A stretch of DNA of 64,000 nt, taken from the NCBI GenBank assembly GCA_030761205.1, contig JAULJL010000015.1:7321501-7385500 (forward strand), written 5' to 3'. The notes under the pieces are model-generated. The model saw only the letters and a program-made list of their open reading frames with translations, made no database searches and was not told the origin of the DNA. Below are positions 9,871 through 21,438 of this stretch, one piece after another. The position numbers and the translations under genes are program-made. This DNA is from Fremontodendron californicum. Taxonomy: Eukaryota; Streptophyta; Magnoliopsida; Malvales; Malvaceae. Position 1 is the first letter of the stretch. Each line of letters opens with the position of its first letter.

Positions 9871-11446
9871 ATCTAATAAAATTCTACTTGATCCCAGTGA
9901 TTAAACCAATAATATAATACCAAAGTTTAAATGGATATAAGGCAAAGGTTTTAGAGAAAATAAATTATATATATATATATATATACCATCTTAAATTTTA
10001 TTTTGATAAATGAGATTTTACAGCTTATATATATAGTTTAGGTTGATGGGTTTTAAAAATACTAACATTTTATACTTGCTCTTTTCTTACGGTTGACACT
10101 ATAAAGTTTGTCATTACATCAAGTGTAAATATTTTTAAGAATAAAATTATAATAATATAATTATCATTGAATTTAAATAATAAAACAACATATCTTCCTA
10201 TAAAGTTAATAAAAATATTAAAAATATATATTTTTTAATTTTTGATTAATGTATAAAATTTAAAAACTCCATCCATCATATATAGAATATATATTTGGAT
10301 TGTACGGGGCTTTTCAACTTTCAGACATATAATAGTAATATTAGTATATTCCATTTAAAACATAAGGGGAGCAAATAGCAATGGTCTTTTTTGGTTAAAT
10401 AGAAATCTTTTACCCTCATTTTTCTGTCTCTATACATGCTCTCACTCTTATAACGAGTCGTGAGTCTAATTTGTTGGTATCATTTTCTTTTTCGTTTGTT
10501 TTTAACTTTTTAACAGAGTCTACGAAATACAAATGCGAGCTATTGATATTCTACTGATGATCGAACAAATGAATTTCATGACATCATTTCTTTTATTTGC
10601 ATAGTTTTTGTATCCATATTTTTTTTAAGCAAAATTGGTTTTTTTATTAGATAAAAAATTGAATCAAATATTAAAAACGAACAGATATAAAAAAAATAAA
10701 AAAACGAAAACAAGATTTATTACGAAAATGGAGGCATGGATAAATACAGAGGATTTGGATTTTAGTTGAGGGTACTTCGTCCTTGCTACCTTTTTCAAGT
10801 AATTATTTTTTGCTGAAAATTAATATGTTCGATCTTTCCTTCAATCTCAGTACTATCTACCTCTAGCTCTAGTGGTAGCCTACATGTTGCTGCATTCAGT
10901 AACCAGTAGTATTTTGTTCTGTTTCCACTTTTTTAGCCACAAAATCTAATTATTTGTTTGCATAATAAGATGTGTTCCAAGCAAGTCAAGTACAGTTTGA
11001 TAAAAAAAAATGCACTCATTTTCTTGTCTTAATGCCAACATGATATTGAAAGTACTGAAACTTTTAGGTTTTAAACTTGTTAAATCCATTATTATCTAGA
11101 AGAACTCTATATGATCGATATTCGATAACTATCACCTTCATATAACATAAATTTCTCTTACACTTGTCGAGCAGATTTTAACTCTTAAAACATTCTCTCC
11201 GTATATACTCTGCTTATTCTCTTTGCTTATCTGAATAATTCTTTTAAATCTTTATTGATTTAAATACCGAAACATGTCTTAATGTTCAAAATATGATATC
11301 TTCTCTGCAGTTCTTTTAAACTTATCAACTCCAACAAAAAAATGACATCAATAACACTCAAATCTCAGATTTCGTCCTTTATTTATAGATTTTTTTAAAA
11401 TGTTATAGTTGTGTTATATATTTATACTATTATAAAAGGAATGTTT
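9871..11446. other. AT-rich intergenic DNA, no gene seen
   Basis: Contains a short (TA)n tract near 9968 and otherwise unstructured AT-rich sequence with stops in every frame. A slightly GC-richer stretch (10840-11000) shows no recognisable exon. Confidence 0.5.
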
Positions 11447-11787
11447 AAGTTGGTGTCACTGAGTCAAGTGACACCAACTTAGGTGGTAAAATTATCAAAA
11501 AATAATTTTAAAAAAATTATAAAAATTATAGATTAGAGATGTTAATGTCTTTTAATATTTTTTAAAACAGAATTTTTATTTAAAAAATTTACAAAAATTA
11601 TATTTTTTTCTTTTATAATTGTAAGGCAAGAGGTTGCTTGAATTTGAACCCAAGACTTATGCCCCCAAGTCTCTTGGCCACTCAGTCAAGAGCTTGTTAG
11701 CAAATTATCTATTTTTATACTAAAAACTACTTAAAAATAACTATTTTTAAAATAAAAAAAAATACCACCCACATAATGGGTGTGACA
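11447..11787. mobile_element. Small inverted-repeat element with a tRNA-like core
   Basis: The left end is a perfect 14-bp hairpin, AAGTTGGTGTCACT then a 6-base loop then its complement (11447-11480). The right end (to 11787) reads, reverse-complemented, TGTCACACCCATTATG and then GTGGGTGGTA, which pairs loosely with GTGACACCAACTTAGGTGG on the left. On the minus strand of 11625-11700 there is a tRNA-like stretch with TGGCCAAGAGA (box A-like) and GGTTCAAATTC (box B-like). It could be a tRNA-derived SINE or a MITE that captured one. Confidence 0.35.
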
Positions 11788-12634
11788 AATTTTAGTGTGA
11801 TATAATACTATTAAATTATAATTTTTACTTTTATATATATATATATATATATAATGTCATAAAAATGCAATCATGCATTGCATACTCATTGTTTGTTTTA
11901 TTGATTCATGGTGGAGAGTAGCAAATTGGAAGGAGTCAGCACAAGTTTGGATTTTTGGGAGAAAAAATATCAACAAAAAAAACAGTGTAACTAACATTAA
12001 GTAATTCTCCAATTAAGTAACCCATCCGTCTAATCAAATCTTTGATTTTTTGGCTGCAATCCTAATAATTGAACCAAACGCTCGTTTTCACATTCAGCAC
12101 CGTCAGAACTCAGAATGATTAAACAAAAAAATAATATTTTATTCTATCTTTATTTTTAAAATATATAGTTAAAACTTATCTCTTCATAGACCATTCACAT
12201 GATTTTGACATAATAAATAAATAAATAAAAAGATGCAAATCAACGACAATTCAAAGAAAAATTAGAGAGTATTCCACATAACATATATTTATATTTAAAG
12301 TTATTAAAAATTGAATCTCATCTTAACATTTTAACAATAAAGCAAAATTAATGATAAAAGTACTAAATTACAATTTCTTTTATTGGAATCCAACTTAAAC
12401 TTACTTAAACCAAGTTGTAGTGAATCAATTAAACAGATTTTGAGAGGGTAGAAGAAGAAATTCCCACTTAAATTAAGTTTGCTGTGTGGGGTGTAGTCGT
12501 AGATACCTAGTTATAATAATAATAATAATAGTTTAAGTCACCAATATTTATATTTGTAATTGTAGGTAAGGCCATTTACTTTTACATGCTGTCATTATCA
12601 TATAATAAAAGCGGCCATATGAAACAAAATAAAA
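11788..12634. other. AT-rich upstream DNA of the alcohol oxidase, no gene seen
   Basis: Has a (TA)n run near 11835 and an (ATA)n run near 12515. No reading frame resembles a protein family. Confidence 0.5.
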
Positions 12635-12644
12635 TATAAATATA
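12635..12644 (+). promoter_or_regulatory. Candidate TATA box of the fatty alcohol oxidase
   Basis: TATAAATATA lies 242 bp before the start codon, giving an inferred leader of about 215 nt with GC content higher than the DNA upstream. Confidence 0.45.
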
Positions 12645-12885
12645 AAAGCAGTGTCGGCCATCCCATCCCTACCTTGGCTTTGTACGCACATATGAAACAA
12701 AAAACCTCTTTGTTATTGGCAGGCGCAGTGGGCCTTTGGCTTTGATTTCCAATCGGAAACAATCGCAAGTCCTCGTGTAAAAAACTTGTTAAGTTGGTTT
12801 TCCATTGTGTCACCAACTCGATCGAACCCAAATTGTGAAGCGTTGAGAGTGAAAGAGAAAGGGAATAGGAGGCGGAGAAAACAGA

Positions 12886-15800
12886 ATGGAAAGAACAGAT
12901 GAGAGCGGGCATCCTTTGCTGAGAGGGGGTAGGAGAAAGAGTAGTAGTTACACCCATGGTTTCTCTTCAGCTCAGATCCAATCACTTGCTGCCATCTGTG
13001 AAACTTTGGTCCCTTCCCTGCCGCTTGATAACATCAACAACATGGATAATAATAATAATAATTCAGCTGACCAGGCTGCCCTTCATGTTTTCTACAAAGC
13101 TTCTGGGGCTGACCCCCCAGTTCCTGATGAGGTAAAAAAAAAGCTAGTCTTCCTTTATCTCTTTTCTCTTTCAAAAAAGTCATTTTCTTTTTATAGTATT
13201 ACAGTTAAAAACATGTTTGATATTTCCCAAATGGGAATTACAGGTAGCAGAGTTGATGGTGAAGAGGGGTCAACCCAAAGCTATATCCTTTGTTAAAGTA
13301 GTTTTGACAGTTCTTTCCTTCAGATTGGGGACATTGTTGCTTTGTGGCTGGCTTTGTTGTGACTGGAAATGGCCATTCATTCACAAGTTTTCAGAAATTC
13401 CCGTGGAGAGGAGAGAAAAAATCCTCATGAAATGGTCAGGAGATGCCCATCCGTTACCTCTAAGAGCTGTTTTTGCATTGATCAAAACCTACTGCTTGTT
13501 CATCTTCTTCTCCATGGTAATTGATCTTTCGGCTACCACTAATTAATTTTTACTTATCTCAAATTATCTTATCTGGTCTCCTTTTATATCACCTACATTT
13601 ACCCATTTTTTTAATTTTTTATACTGTTTATATTTATTTAATTTGACAATTGTATTTCGTGTTTTATTATTTAGATATGTACATTAAATTTTGAATAAAT
13701 AAAAAATATCTAACTATTTATTCAATTCAATGTAAAAAAAATTTAATCGTTAAATATATATTAAAAAATACAGTTTTCTCAATATATGAAAAAAAATCGA
13801 TTTAAAATTTTACGTGCACGATAAGTACAATTATATTGTTAAATTTAACTATCAATTTATTAAAATATAAATAATATAAAAAATTATAAAAATATGTTTT
13901 ATTTTTTTTGGATAAGTAATATGTACTTTTACATGAATCCTTCCTATATATAACTTTATTGTTGTCTACTTTCTATAAAAATACGTGGACAACTAATTTA
14001 TGCCTTCAAAAGAGACTTCTGCTTAGCAGCAGACCCTGTACGACTAGGGTAGATCTAGTAATTGATTCCATAAGCCAAACAATAAATAAAACAAGGAAAA
14101 GGCAAGGGAAACGAATTTTGAGTTTCCTGCAGGATTTTGCATCTACCACTAGTTAATTTCAAACTAGGATTACTAGAGCTGTCGCTATATTTGTGCCAAT
14201 TCAAGAAATTGGCAGGTTCAACGTCAACATTTCATTTCCAAACCCATGTTATATATAGCGAGAAGATATTTATATTTGATGTGTGTTGTCAACAACAATA
14301 ACGAACAATGTTACTTTTTCCCTTCTTCTCTTCTATAAAAATAAAACCGTGTCTGGCAGATTTATGTAGTTTTCACAAATAAATGCTTCACTAGAGAAAT
14401 ACACTTAACTTAGCCATGTGCTTTGAATTCAAGAAATTGAATGTAATTATTTGCCAAGCTTTAATCTAGATACGAGAATTTTCGGGTTTTTTAAAAAAAA
14501 AATCGTGTCAATTGTGTAAATATAAACACAACATAATATTAAACGTGTAAAATTGTAAACACGAATACGATAGTGTATTAAACATATCGTGTTAATTGTG
14601 TTTAAATATGTCGTGTCGTATTTATTAAACATGATATGTTCGTATCGTATTTTCGTATTGTATCCGAGCTGTAGATCTGACAAAAGTCCACGCAACATAG
14701 AGTATTGATAGCAGTAAATAACATAGTGCCATGCAATATAGTGATATTGTTTCTCTGTGGCAGACTGATGAAAAATCAGAAAACCCAGCGTGGAAAGCAA
14801 TAGGATACAACGTAGACAATAGGCAGAAAAGGGCATATCCTCAAGGGCGACCACTTCAAAAGGGTGTCATCGAAACAATGCATGAAGACGATTCAACCTT
14901 TGTCCAATCTCTTACTGAGAAAGGCCTTGAAGTCATTGAAGATCCCGAGCACAACGTCTACAAGATCAAATGCGATGTAGCGATAGTTGGTTCTGGTTGT
15001 GGCGGAGGGGTTGCTGCAGCCGTTCTGGCAAGCTCTGGCAAGAAAGTGGTTGTTATTGAGAAAGGGAACTATTTTGCAACTGAAGACTATACTTCTCTAG
15101 AAGGTCCTTCTATGTTTGAGCTTTACGAGTCTGGAGGATTTTTGACAACCATGAACGGGAAATTTATGATCATGGCTGGCTCAACAGTAGGAGGAGGTTC
15201 CGCTATAAATTGGTCTGCGTCGATTAAAACACCGAAGAATGTTCTCAAAGAGTGGTCTGGGGATCATAAGATTCCATTCTTTTGCAGCTCTGAGTATGAA
15301 TTTGCAATGGATGCAGTGTGCAAGAGGATCGGCGTTACGGAAAATTGTGCGGTGGAAGGATTCCAAAATCAAGTTCTTAGAAAAGGGTGTGAGAATCTTG
15401 GTTTGAAAATCGAGGCAGTTCCGAGGAATTCTGCAGAGAATCATTACTGTGGTTCATGTAATCTTGGGTGTAGAACAGGAGACAAGAAAGGAACTGATTC
15501 TACTTGGCTGGTTGATGCCGTGAGCTGCGGCGCTGTAATCCTAACAGCATGCAAAGCTGAGAAGTTTATATTGGTGAATAATAATAATAACGATGCGAGG
15601 AGAAGAAAGAAATGCCTGGGAGTGATTGCAACATCTTTGAACAAAAACTTGACCAAGAAACTGCAAATTGAGGCTAAAGCAACAATTTCAGCTTGTGGAG
15701 CTCTCCTGACTCCTCCTTTAATGATCTCCAGCGGGTTAAAAAACCCAAATATTGGCAGGAATCTTCATTTGCATCCGGTGCTAGTAGCTTGGGGATACTT

Positions 15801-16503
15801 TCCGGAAGATGCATCAGGAAACATCAAAGGCAAAATGTACGAAGGTGGAATTATCACTTCATTTCATAGAGTTGTTTCAGAAGAAGAATCCAATGTCCAT
15901 GCAATTATTCAAACTCCTGCACTTGGACCAGCCTCAGTCGCAGCATTATCTCCATGGGTTTCAGGAAAGGAGCTAAAAGATAGAATGGTGAGGTATCCAA
16001 GATCGGCTCACCTTTTCACGTTGATCAGAGACCAGGGTTCAGGGGAAGTAATGGAAGAAGGCAAGATCAAGTATCGATTGAGTGAAGTGGATAAAGAAAA
16101 TCTTAAGATTGGGTTGAGGCAACTTATAAGGATTATGATCGCAGCTGGGGCGGTGGAAGTGGGAACCCATCGTAGTGATGGGCAGAGAATTAAATGCAAA
16201 GGTCTTACAGAGGAAAGCTTGCAGGAGTTTTTGGATAATGTTCCAGTAGTAGGAGGCCTTAGTTCCAAGGATGAGTATTGGACAATGTATTTTTCTGCTC
16301 ATCAGATGGGAAGTTGTAGAATGGGTGCAACCGAGGAAGACGGTGCAGTCGATGAGAATGGTCAGAGTTGGGAAGCTGAAGGTTTATTTGTGTGCGATGC
16401 CAGTGTCCTGCCAAGTGCAATCGGTGTTAATCCAATGGTCACCATACAATCCACAGCCTACTGCATTTCCCACAAGATTGCAGAATTGTTAAAGAAGGAA
16501 TAA
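12886..16503 (+). CDS. FAO: Long-chain fatty alcohol oxidase (FAD, GMC family)
   Basis: Membrane-bound flavoenzyme that oxidises long-chain fatty alcohols to aldehydes with release of H2O2, in omega-oxidation and wax or lipid turnover. Exons: 12886-13131, 13244-13516 and 14764-16503. All phases are 0, giving 752 aa, the usual FAO length. Exon 1 carries the plant FAO start (HPLLRGG...YTHGFSS). Exon 2 has a hydrophobic stretch at about residues 96-121 and another at about 155-173, fitting a membrane anchor. Exon 3 holds the FAD-binding Rossmann motif GSGCGGG (about 249-255), then STVGGGSAINW, and the C-terminal GMC region with the catalytic HQMGSCRMG and VCDASVLPSAIGVNPM. Two Asn runs are coded by (AAT)n repeats (13043-13061 and 15577-15591) and may vary in length. 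Intron 2 (1247 nt) contains two dispersed repeats. I cannot say which Arabidopsis FAO is the ortholog. Confidence 0.95.
13655..13875. repeat. Dispersed AT-rich repeat, copy 2, in FAO intron 2
   Basis: Same family and orientation as 8500-8735. Shared landmarks are AAATATCTAACTATT, CGTTAAATATATATTAAAAA, CACGATAAGTACAATTATAT and ATCAATTTATTAAAA. Confidence 0.55.
14460..14690. repeat. Dispersed repeat rich in CGTGT/ACACGA units, copy 1, in FAO intron 2
   Basis: Contains ATATAAACACAACATAATATTAA, ATTAAACATATCGTGTTAAT and GTCGTATTTATTA-like blocks in the same order as 56870-57115. It ends about 70 bp before the acceptor of FAO exon 3. Similar CGTGT-rich units at 27800-28025 and 45365-45530 may be weaker relatives. 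Confidence 0.45.
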
Positions 16504-17046
16504 AACCTTTGGTCATCCGTCGTGCAAAAAGAAAGGTCTTAAACTCTGAAGCAGTCTCAATAATGAATCGCCACCAATTCCATCTCAAATACATGAACTG
16601 TAAAAGACAAGGACTCGCAATAAACTATTGATTTTATAACCTTTTCATAATGTGATTGGTTCCATTGGCTCATCCATGAAACCCTACAATATTTTAACTT
16701 CCATCACACATGCAGGCACACAGAAACAAAATTTCACTACCTGAATTAAAATTGAAGAAAAGGGTGGTTGGTGGTTGGTGACTGGAGACTGGGTTTAAGT
16801 GACATGCAAGTAATCAAGAAGAAAGAAAATGGGCTTTATTTCAGACTTTGAATCGTAAGCTAATCGTCCAGAAGCAAATAGCGCGAATATATCAACCACG
16901 AAAAGCCAATTTCGAGGGACAGAAACAATATCCCTCAACCCTGTGCTTTATCATTAACAAGATTCCATGGGCTTGATTTATAAAAACTCATCAATGTTGT
17001 GAAAGATGATGAGAGACAAGAACAAGAGACTCGTATCTTAAGTTTC
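16504..17046. other. Convergent 3' ends of FAO (+) and succinate-CoA ligase (-)
   Basis: 543 bp between the two stop codons must hold both 3' untranslated regions. AATAAA-like sequences are present on the plus strand (near 16618). No other feature was seen. Overlapping 3' transcripts are possible. Confidence 0.5.
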
Positions 17047-18630
17047 TCATTTGCTTGCTGCTTTAACTGCTTTCTCTGCAGCATCATCCAAATCTTCTGC
17101 CGTTATTAGTGTCATTCCACTTTCCTGCAGAAACATTGGCAATCAACAAGGAAATCATCAAAAAGACATTAATAATTATCAAGATATAAGAAATTCATTG
17201 TCCATCAAATTTCCAATTTACCTTCAAAATTCTCTTCCCTTGGTCAACATTGGTACCTTCAAGACGGACCACCACAGGAACTTTTAGGGCAACCTGTAAC
17301 ACAATGCCCAACATAAGTCAATTCCATTTAGAAGGATTGTAGATACAAATAAAATTTAGACATCGATAACTTCAAAGTTTGACAAACAAAAATAATCATA
17401 GTTGCTTCTCTCCTTTTTCTTTTCTTTTTTTTCTTTTTCTCTACATTGTTTTGTTCAAAAGAAAATGGCACTCCTAATTTCTGCTTCATAAATTTCCAAC
17501 AGTTTGGTTTTCTCCGCATTAGTGTTAAAAAGATGATTCATCCACACGTATTAAGATAGAATGCTAGTGTGACACATGAGGACTTGGCCACCAACATAAA
17601 TTAAGAACTTGCTCCAAACGGAAGTTGAAGCAATTTTATGCGACTCACCTGTTTGGCAGCATTGACGATCCCACTTGCAATGACATCACATTTCATTATT
17701 CCTCCAAATATGTTCACCAAAATTGCTTTCACTTTCTCATCAGAAGTCAAAATCTTAAATGCCTCAACCACCTGTTCCACATTATCTAAGAATTAAAAGA
17801 ACAAATATATTCTACGGTGATTGTTGCATCAAAGTAGCATCAACTGTCAGACACCAAATTTTCCATAAAGCTAATAACTCTACAGCATGATGCCAGAAAT
17901 GCATGAACAGCAGCAGAAACAACATACAGTCATGAACAGAAGTGTATGTGAACATGTTCCACACATCCATAGCCTCTGACTCCTCATTTTCCATGATGTA
18001 TCAATGTCCGAAACATATCATTAGATGTGGGTATGTAGGTCTGAACCTCCAAATATAAAGAAAAACCAGTGTTGCCAAGACGTGCGCCTAGGCCTTGCGC
18101 CTTAGCGCTAGATAACAAAAGCGCCTCATACCCTTTTGGGAGAGGCGCAAGCCTGGTGCGTCTAGGCACGCTTTTTTGTAAGGCGATAGGCGTAAAAAAA
18201 CCCACCTGATTGAAGTTCTCTTTAATTTCTTTTATTTAACCTATGTTGCTCCGACTCTTCATTTTTCTTGAAGTACCCATGTCCGACGCATATCCGGACA
18301 TGGGTATGAGGATATGATCCTCCAAGGACCCTCCAAATACATGGAAATCTTGAAAAAATTGAACATACCCGAGTCAGACATATACCCGTGTCCGACACTC
18401 ACCCCCGAGTCCGAGTAACATAGTATTTAATTTTCTTCATTAGATGTACCTTTACTAATAAGAAAGGGGATAGTATCAAACTCTCTACTTCTCAATATTT
18501 GAGTATTCAACAACAAACATGGGACTATAAGGAAATCATGCATAGCGGCCAACAAAAAAAATTGCATGTTTTATAGATAAACTCAACCAATCTTTAGAGT
18601 TTATCATCGTAATTATATATCTTAAGCTTA

Positions 18631-18667
<37 letters not shown>

Positions 18668-21438
18668 AAAATACACACATATACATATTGCGCCTTACTT
18701 CACTCAGGTGAGCGCTTATTTTGTGCCTTGCGCCTGAGTCAATATAAGGGTTTTAGCGCCTAGAGTGCGCTTTGCGCCCTTGACAACACTAGGAAAAACT
18801 TAGAAAAAGTTGAACCTATCCCTGTTAGACATACTAGTATCTGACATTTACCCCCAAGTTTGAGAAACATAGCTCATAACATTAGTAAGAGCAATGAAAG
18901 TCAATGTACCAGTGCCGGAAAGTAAGCAGACTTGAACGAAGAAAAATACCACAAAATGAAATTATGGAAGTATTAAAAGCAAAGAACATCATTTACCTGG
19001 CCTTCAGAAGCATTCCCACCTACATCCAGAAAATTGGCAGGAGTTCCCCCATGCAATTTAATTATATCCATTGTAGCCATTGCTAACCCTGCACCATTCA
19101 CCATGCAACCAATTTCTCCATCTAAGCCAATGTAATTCAAATCAGCTTTGGCAGCAGCAACCTGTAATAAGAGAAAATGCAGAATAGAGCCATGAGTACA
19201 AATATTGGATTATCATGTAACTCACGTTGTGTTTTGATTTACAAGACAACCAAGAATCACCATTTGATAAACATAATAAAAGTAAAAAGGAGACCATTCC
19301 ATACTTCTCGAGGATCCTCTTGTGATGGATCACGGAGAGCAAATATCTGCTTTTGACGAAAAGCAGCATTATCATCAAAGTTCAACTTTGCATCAGCAGC
19401 TACTAATTGGTTGCTAGAAGTCTCAGCAAGAGGATTGATCTGTCCACAAGAATAAACAATTCACACAAAAATGAACGTCAGATAAACAGAAATGCAGATA
19501 AAACTACTAGTAACACATGAGATAGTCAAAGGAAAATATAGCCAAACAAAGAAATCCAGACTCACTTCCAACAATGTGCAATCAGATTCACAAAAAAGCT
19601 TATATAGTTTCTTCACTTGTTCAATAGAATCGTTTCTATCGGCAACCTTTGGAGCCAAACCATCCACAACCTTGGCAGCATCTTCATCAGTAATTCCTTT
19701 GAAAACATCAATAGGTACCTATCAGAAATAAATCATAATCAGTGTGGAAAGAAGAGAATACCCTATTGGTTGAACTAAAACATCAGAAAACAACCTTAAT
19801 AATCATGTCAGGGTATTTCTCTGCAAGGTCTTCAATGCTGGTTCCTCCCTTTCTACATGCAATTATAAGCTGAGAAACAGAATACACAATAGTGCAAATA
19901 AACACATTTGACTTCATGAGAAATCAATTAAAGTTACCACCATTAAAGGGGTGAACAGAGAATATTGCTTCCAGCAGGTATAAAGATGACAGTCTCAGTT
20001 TGGAAACATACCGGACCAGCAGTGTTACGATCCAGAGTGATAGCAAAGTACATCTCGTTCACAAGTGACAACTTTTCACACAGGTAAACCTGTAAAAAGA
20101 AAATGAAGTTAATAGAGATTCAAACAATTACTAGATCCAAGCCCCAAAGCTTAATTGAAACTGACTGCATGGATTAATTAAAATTGAAGTTCCACACCAA
20201 AAAAATTATGGGTGCCTAACCTTGCTGACAACTTTGCCTTGCGGGCCAGTTTGTTTGGTAACAAGTATCTGCCCAAGCATCTTCCCTGCATGCAATAAAA
20301 ATAAGGCACCTATTATAAAACAACTAAAGAAATATCTTCACTTAGAAAAGGATAAATGTAAAAGCAAAATAATTAAATGTTAAATAGCACGCAAGCATCT
20401 CAATGATTAGCGAGACATGTTGACGGTACATGAACAAACAGTTAAACACACATGTATAACTTTAAATATCATCTTTTGCAAAGATAAATGAAAAACTCCA
20501 GAAAAACACTCGTACATAAATGTATTTGCTATGTGCAATAGAGTACTTTTTCTGTAAAGATAATCTAAAAAGCTTTAAAGTACCAGCTATATCTTCAACC
20601 TGGTCAGCCTTAACAATGTGAACTCCACCCTTAAAACCGTTTTGGAATGTTCCCAAGCCTCTCCCACCAGCCAAAATTTGACTTTTAACCACCAGCTGCA
20701 CCATAATCAAAGTTATCAATACTTGTCTTATTCAATCATTTCATATTGAAATATGTCATAAAATAGTTTCTCAAAATTCAATTTCTCATAGTTAAGAACA
20801 CAGGCTAATAACTCCACTGTGCTTAACAAAATCAACAACCAGGCTAATAAACATCAAAACAAAAAATCCATTGCATAAATTGAAGAATTTACCTCATTTT
20901 CATTGGAGAAGGTAGCCTTGACAGCTTCTTTAACTTCATCAAGAGAAGAAACAGCAACTCCTTTTGGCACGTTAATTCCGTATTTGCTCATCAACTCAGC
21001 CCCCTGATTTTCAAATAACCGAAAATTCGTCTATCACCAGGATGAATTAACGCTTATGACCTTTATATTTCCAAACAGATACACAGATCCACAAAAACCA
21101 GTAAAATGCAGTAAACTCAAAGTTCAATTTCCAAACAAAAAAAAAAAGATATCGTCAACTAAGTAAAATTAATTTCATAGGAACCAAAAGGTATGAAAAT
21201 CAGTATAAACTATAGATCACAAATCAAGTATTATTTTGGAAATCATAGTTTCCGTTTAACATTTCTCAGAAATAATTAAAAATATAATGGCAAGTAAGGA
21301 ATAAAATACATAAAAGAAAAAAGTGATAAGTAAATAAACCTGATATTCGTGGATGTTCAGACGGCGGAGCTGCTGTTGCTGCCATTTGCCGGCGACGGAG
21401 AGAGAGCGGGAGACGAGCTTGTTCACTAATCCTCTCAT
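17047..21438 (-). CDS. Succinate-CoA ligase [ADP-forming] subunit beta, mitochondrial
   Basis: ATP-grasp beta subunit of the TCA-cycle enzyme that converts succinyl-CoA to succinate with formation of ATP; it works with an alpha subunit in the mitochondrial matrix. Exons in coding order: 21438-21340, 21003-20893, 20695-20584, 20285-20221, 20089-20012, 19869-19795, 19718-19566, 19439-19305, 19161-18997, 17771-17649, 17293-17222, 17124-17047. All junctions are GT-AG with matching phases, giving 421 aa, the usual plant length. The N-terminus is basic and rich in Ser and Gln (MRGLVNKLVSRSLSVAGKW), as in a mitochondrial presequence, with the mature protein starting near LNIHEYQ. Recognisable blocks are LAGGRGLGTFQNGFKGGV, INPLAETSSN, GLDGEIGCMVNGAGLAMAT, GGTPANFLDVGGNASEGQ and NIFGGIMKCDVIA. 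The intron between exons 9 and 10 (1225 nt) holds nested transposons. Confidence 0.97.
18241..18424. mobile_element. CTATGTT-type MITE, copy B, nested inside the hAT-like element
   Basis: 184 bp from CTATGTTGCTCCGACTC to GAGTCCGAGTAACATAG, nearly perfect terminal inverted repeats. The interior has several GTCCGACAC/GTGTCCGAC units and ATGGGTATGAGGATATGATCC. It is less diverged than copy A, consistent with a later insertion. Confidence 0.8.
18636..18664. repeat. (TA)n microsatellite inside the hAT-like element
   Basis: About 14 AT units within the SUCL-beta intron. Confidence 0.85.

Larger units (their letters stand above)
18067..18791. mobile_element. hAT-like non-autonomous element inserted in MITE copy A
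   Basis: 725 bp. The ends are CAGTGTTGCCAAG and CTTGACAACACTA, which are inverted repeats with one or two mismatches. It is flanked by AGAAAAAC (18059-18066) and GGAAAAAC (18792-18799), an 8-bp target duplication with 7 of 8 bases matching, as in hAT transposons. The sub-terminal regions are full of GCGCC/GGCGC units (GCGCCTAGGCCTTGCGCC and similar). No transposase is present. Another MITE sits inside it. Confidence 0.8.
17968..18871. mobile_element. CTATGTT-type MITE, copy A, split by a hAT-like insertion
   Basis: Left half 17968-18066 and right half 18792-18871 together match the other copies of this family. The left half keeps CTCTGACTCCTCATT and TGTCCGAAACATAT; the right half keeps AGTTGAACCTATCC and CCCCCAAGTTTGAGAAACAT. 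The gap is exactly filled by the element at 18067-18791 and its 8-bp target duplication. It lies in a SUCL-beta intron and is the most diverged copy, as expected for the oldest layer of the nest. Confidence 0.7.

Noticed and set aside
11625..11700. tRNA gene on the minus strand
   Set aside because: Box A/B-like motifs only; no acceptor stem pairing or normal anticodon arm. Kept as a SINE/MITE-like feature.
18057..18800. GCGCC-rich block first considered as an unannotated exon or CpG island
   Set aside because: The inverted ends and 8-bp duplication show it is a hAT-like element in an intron.
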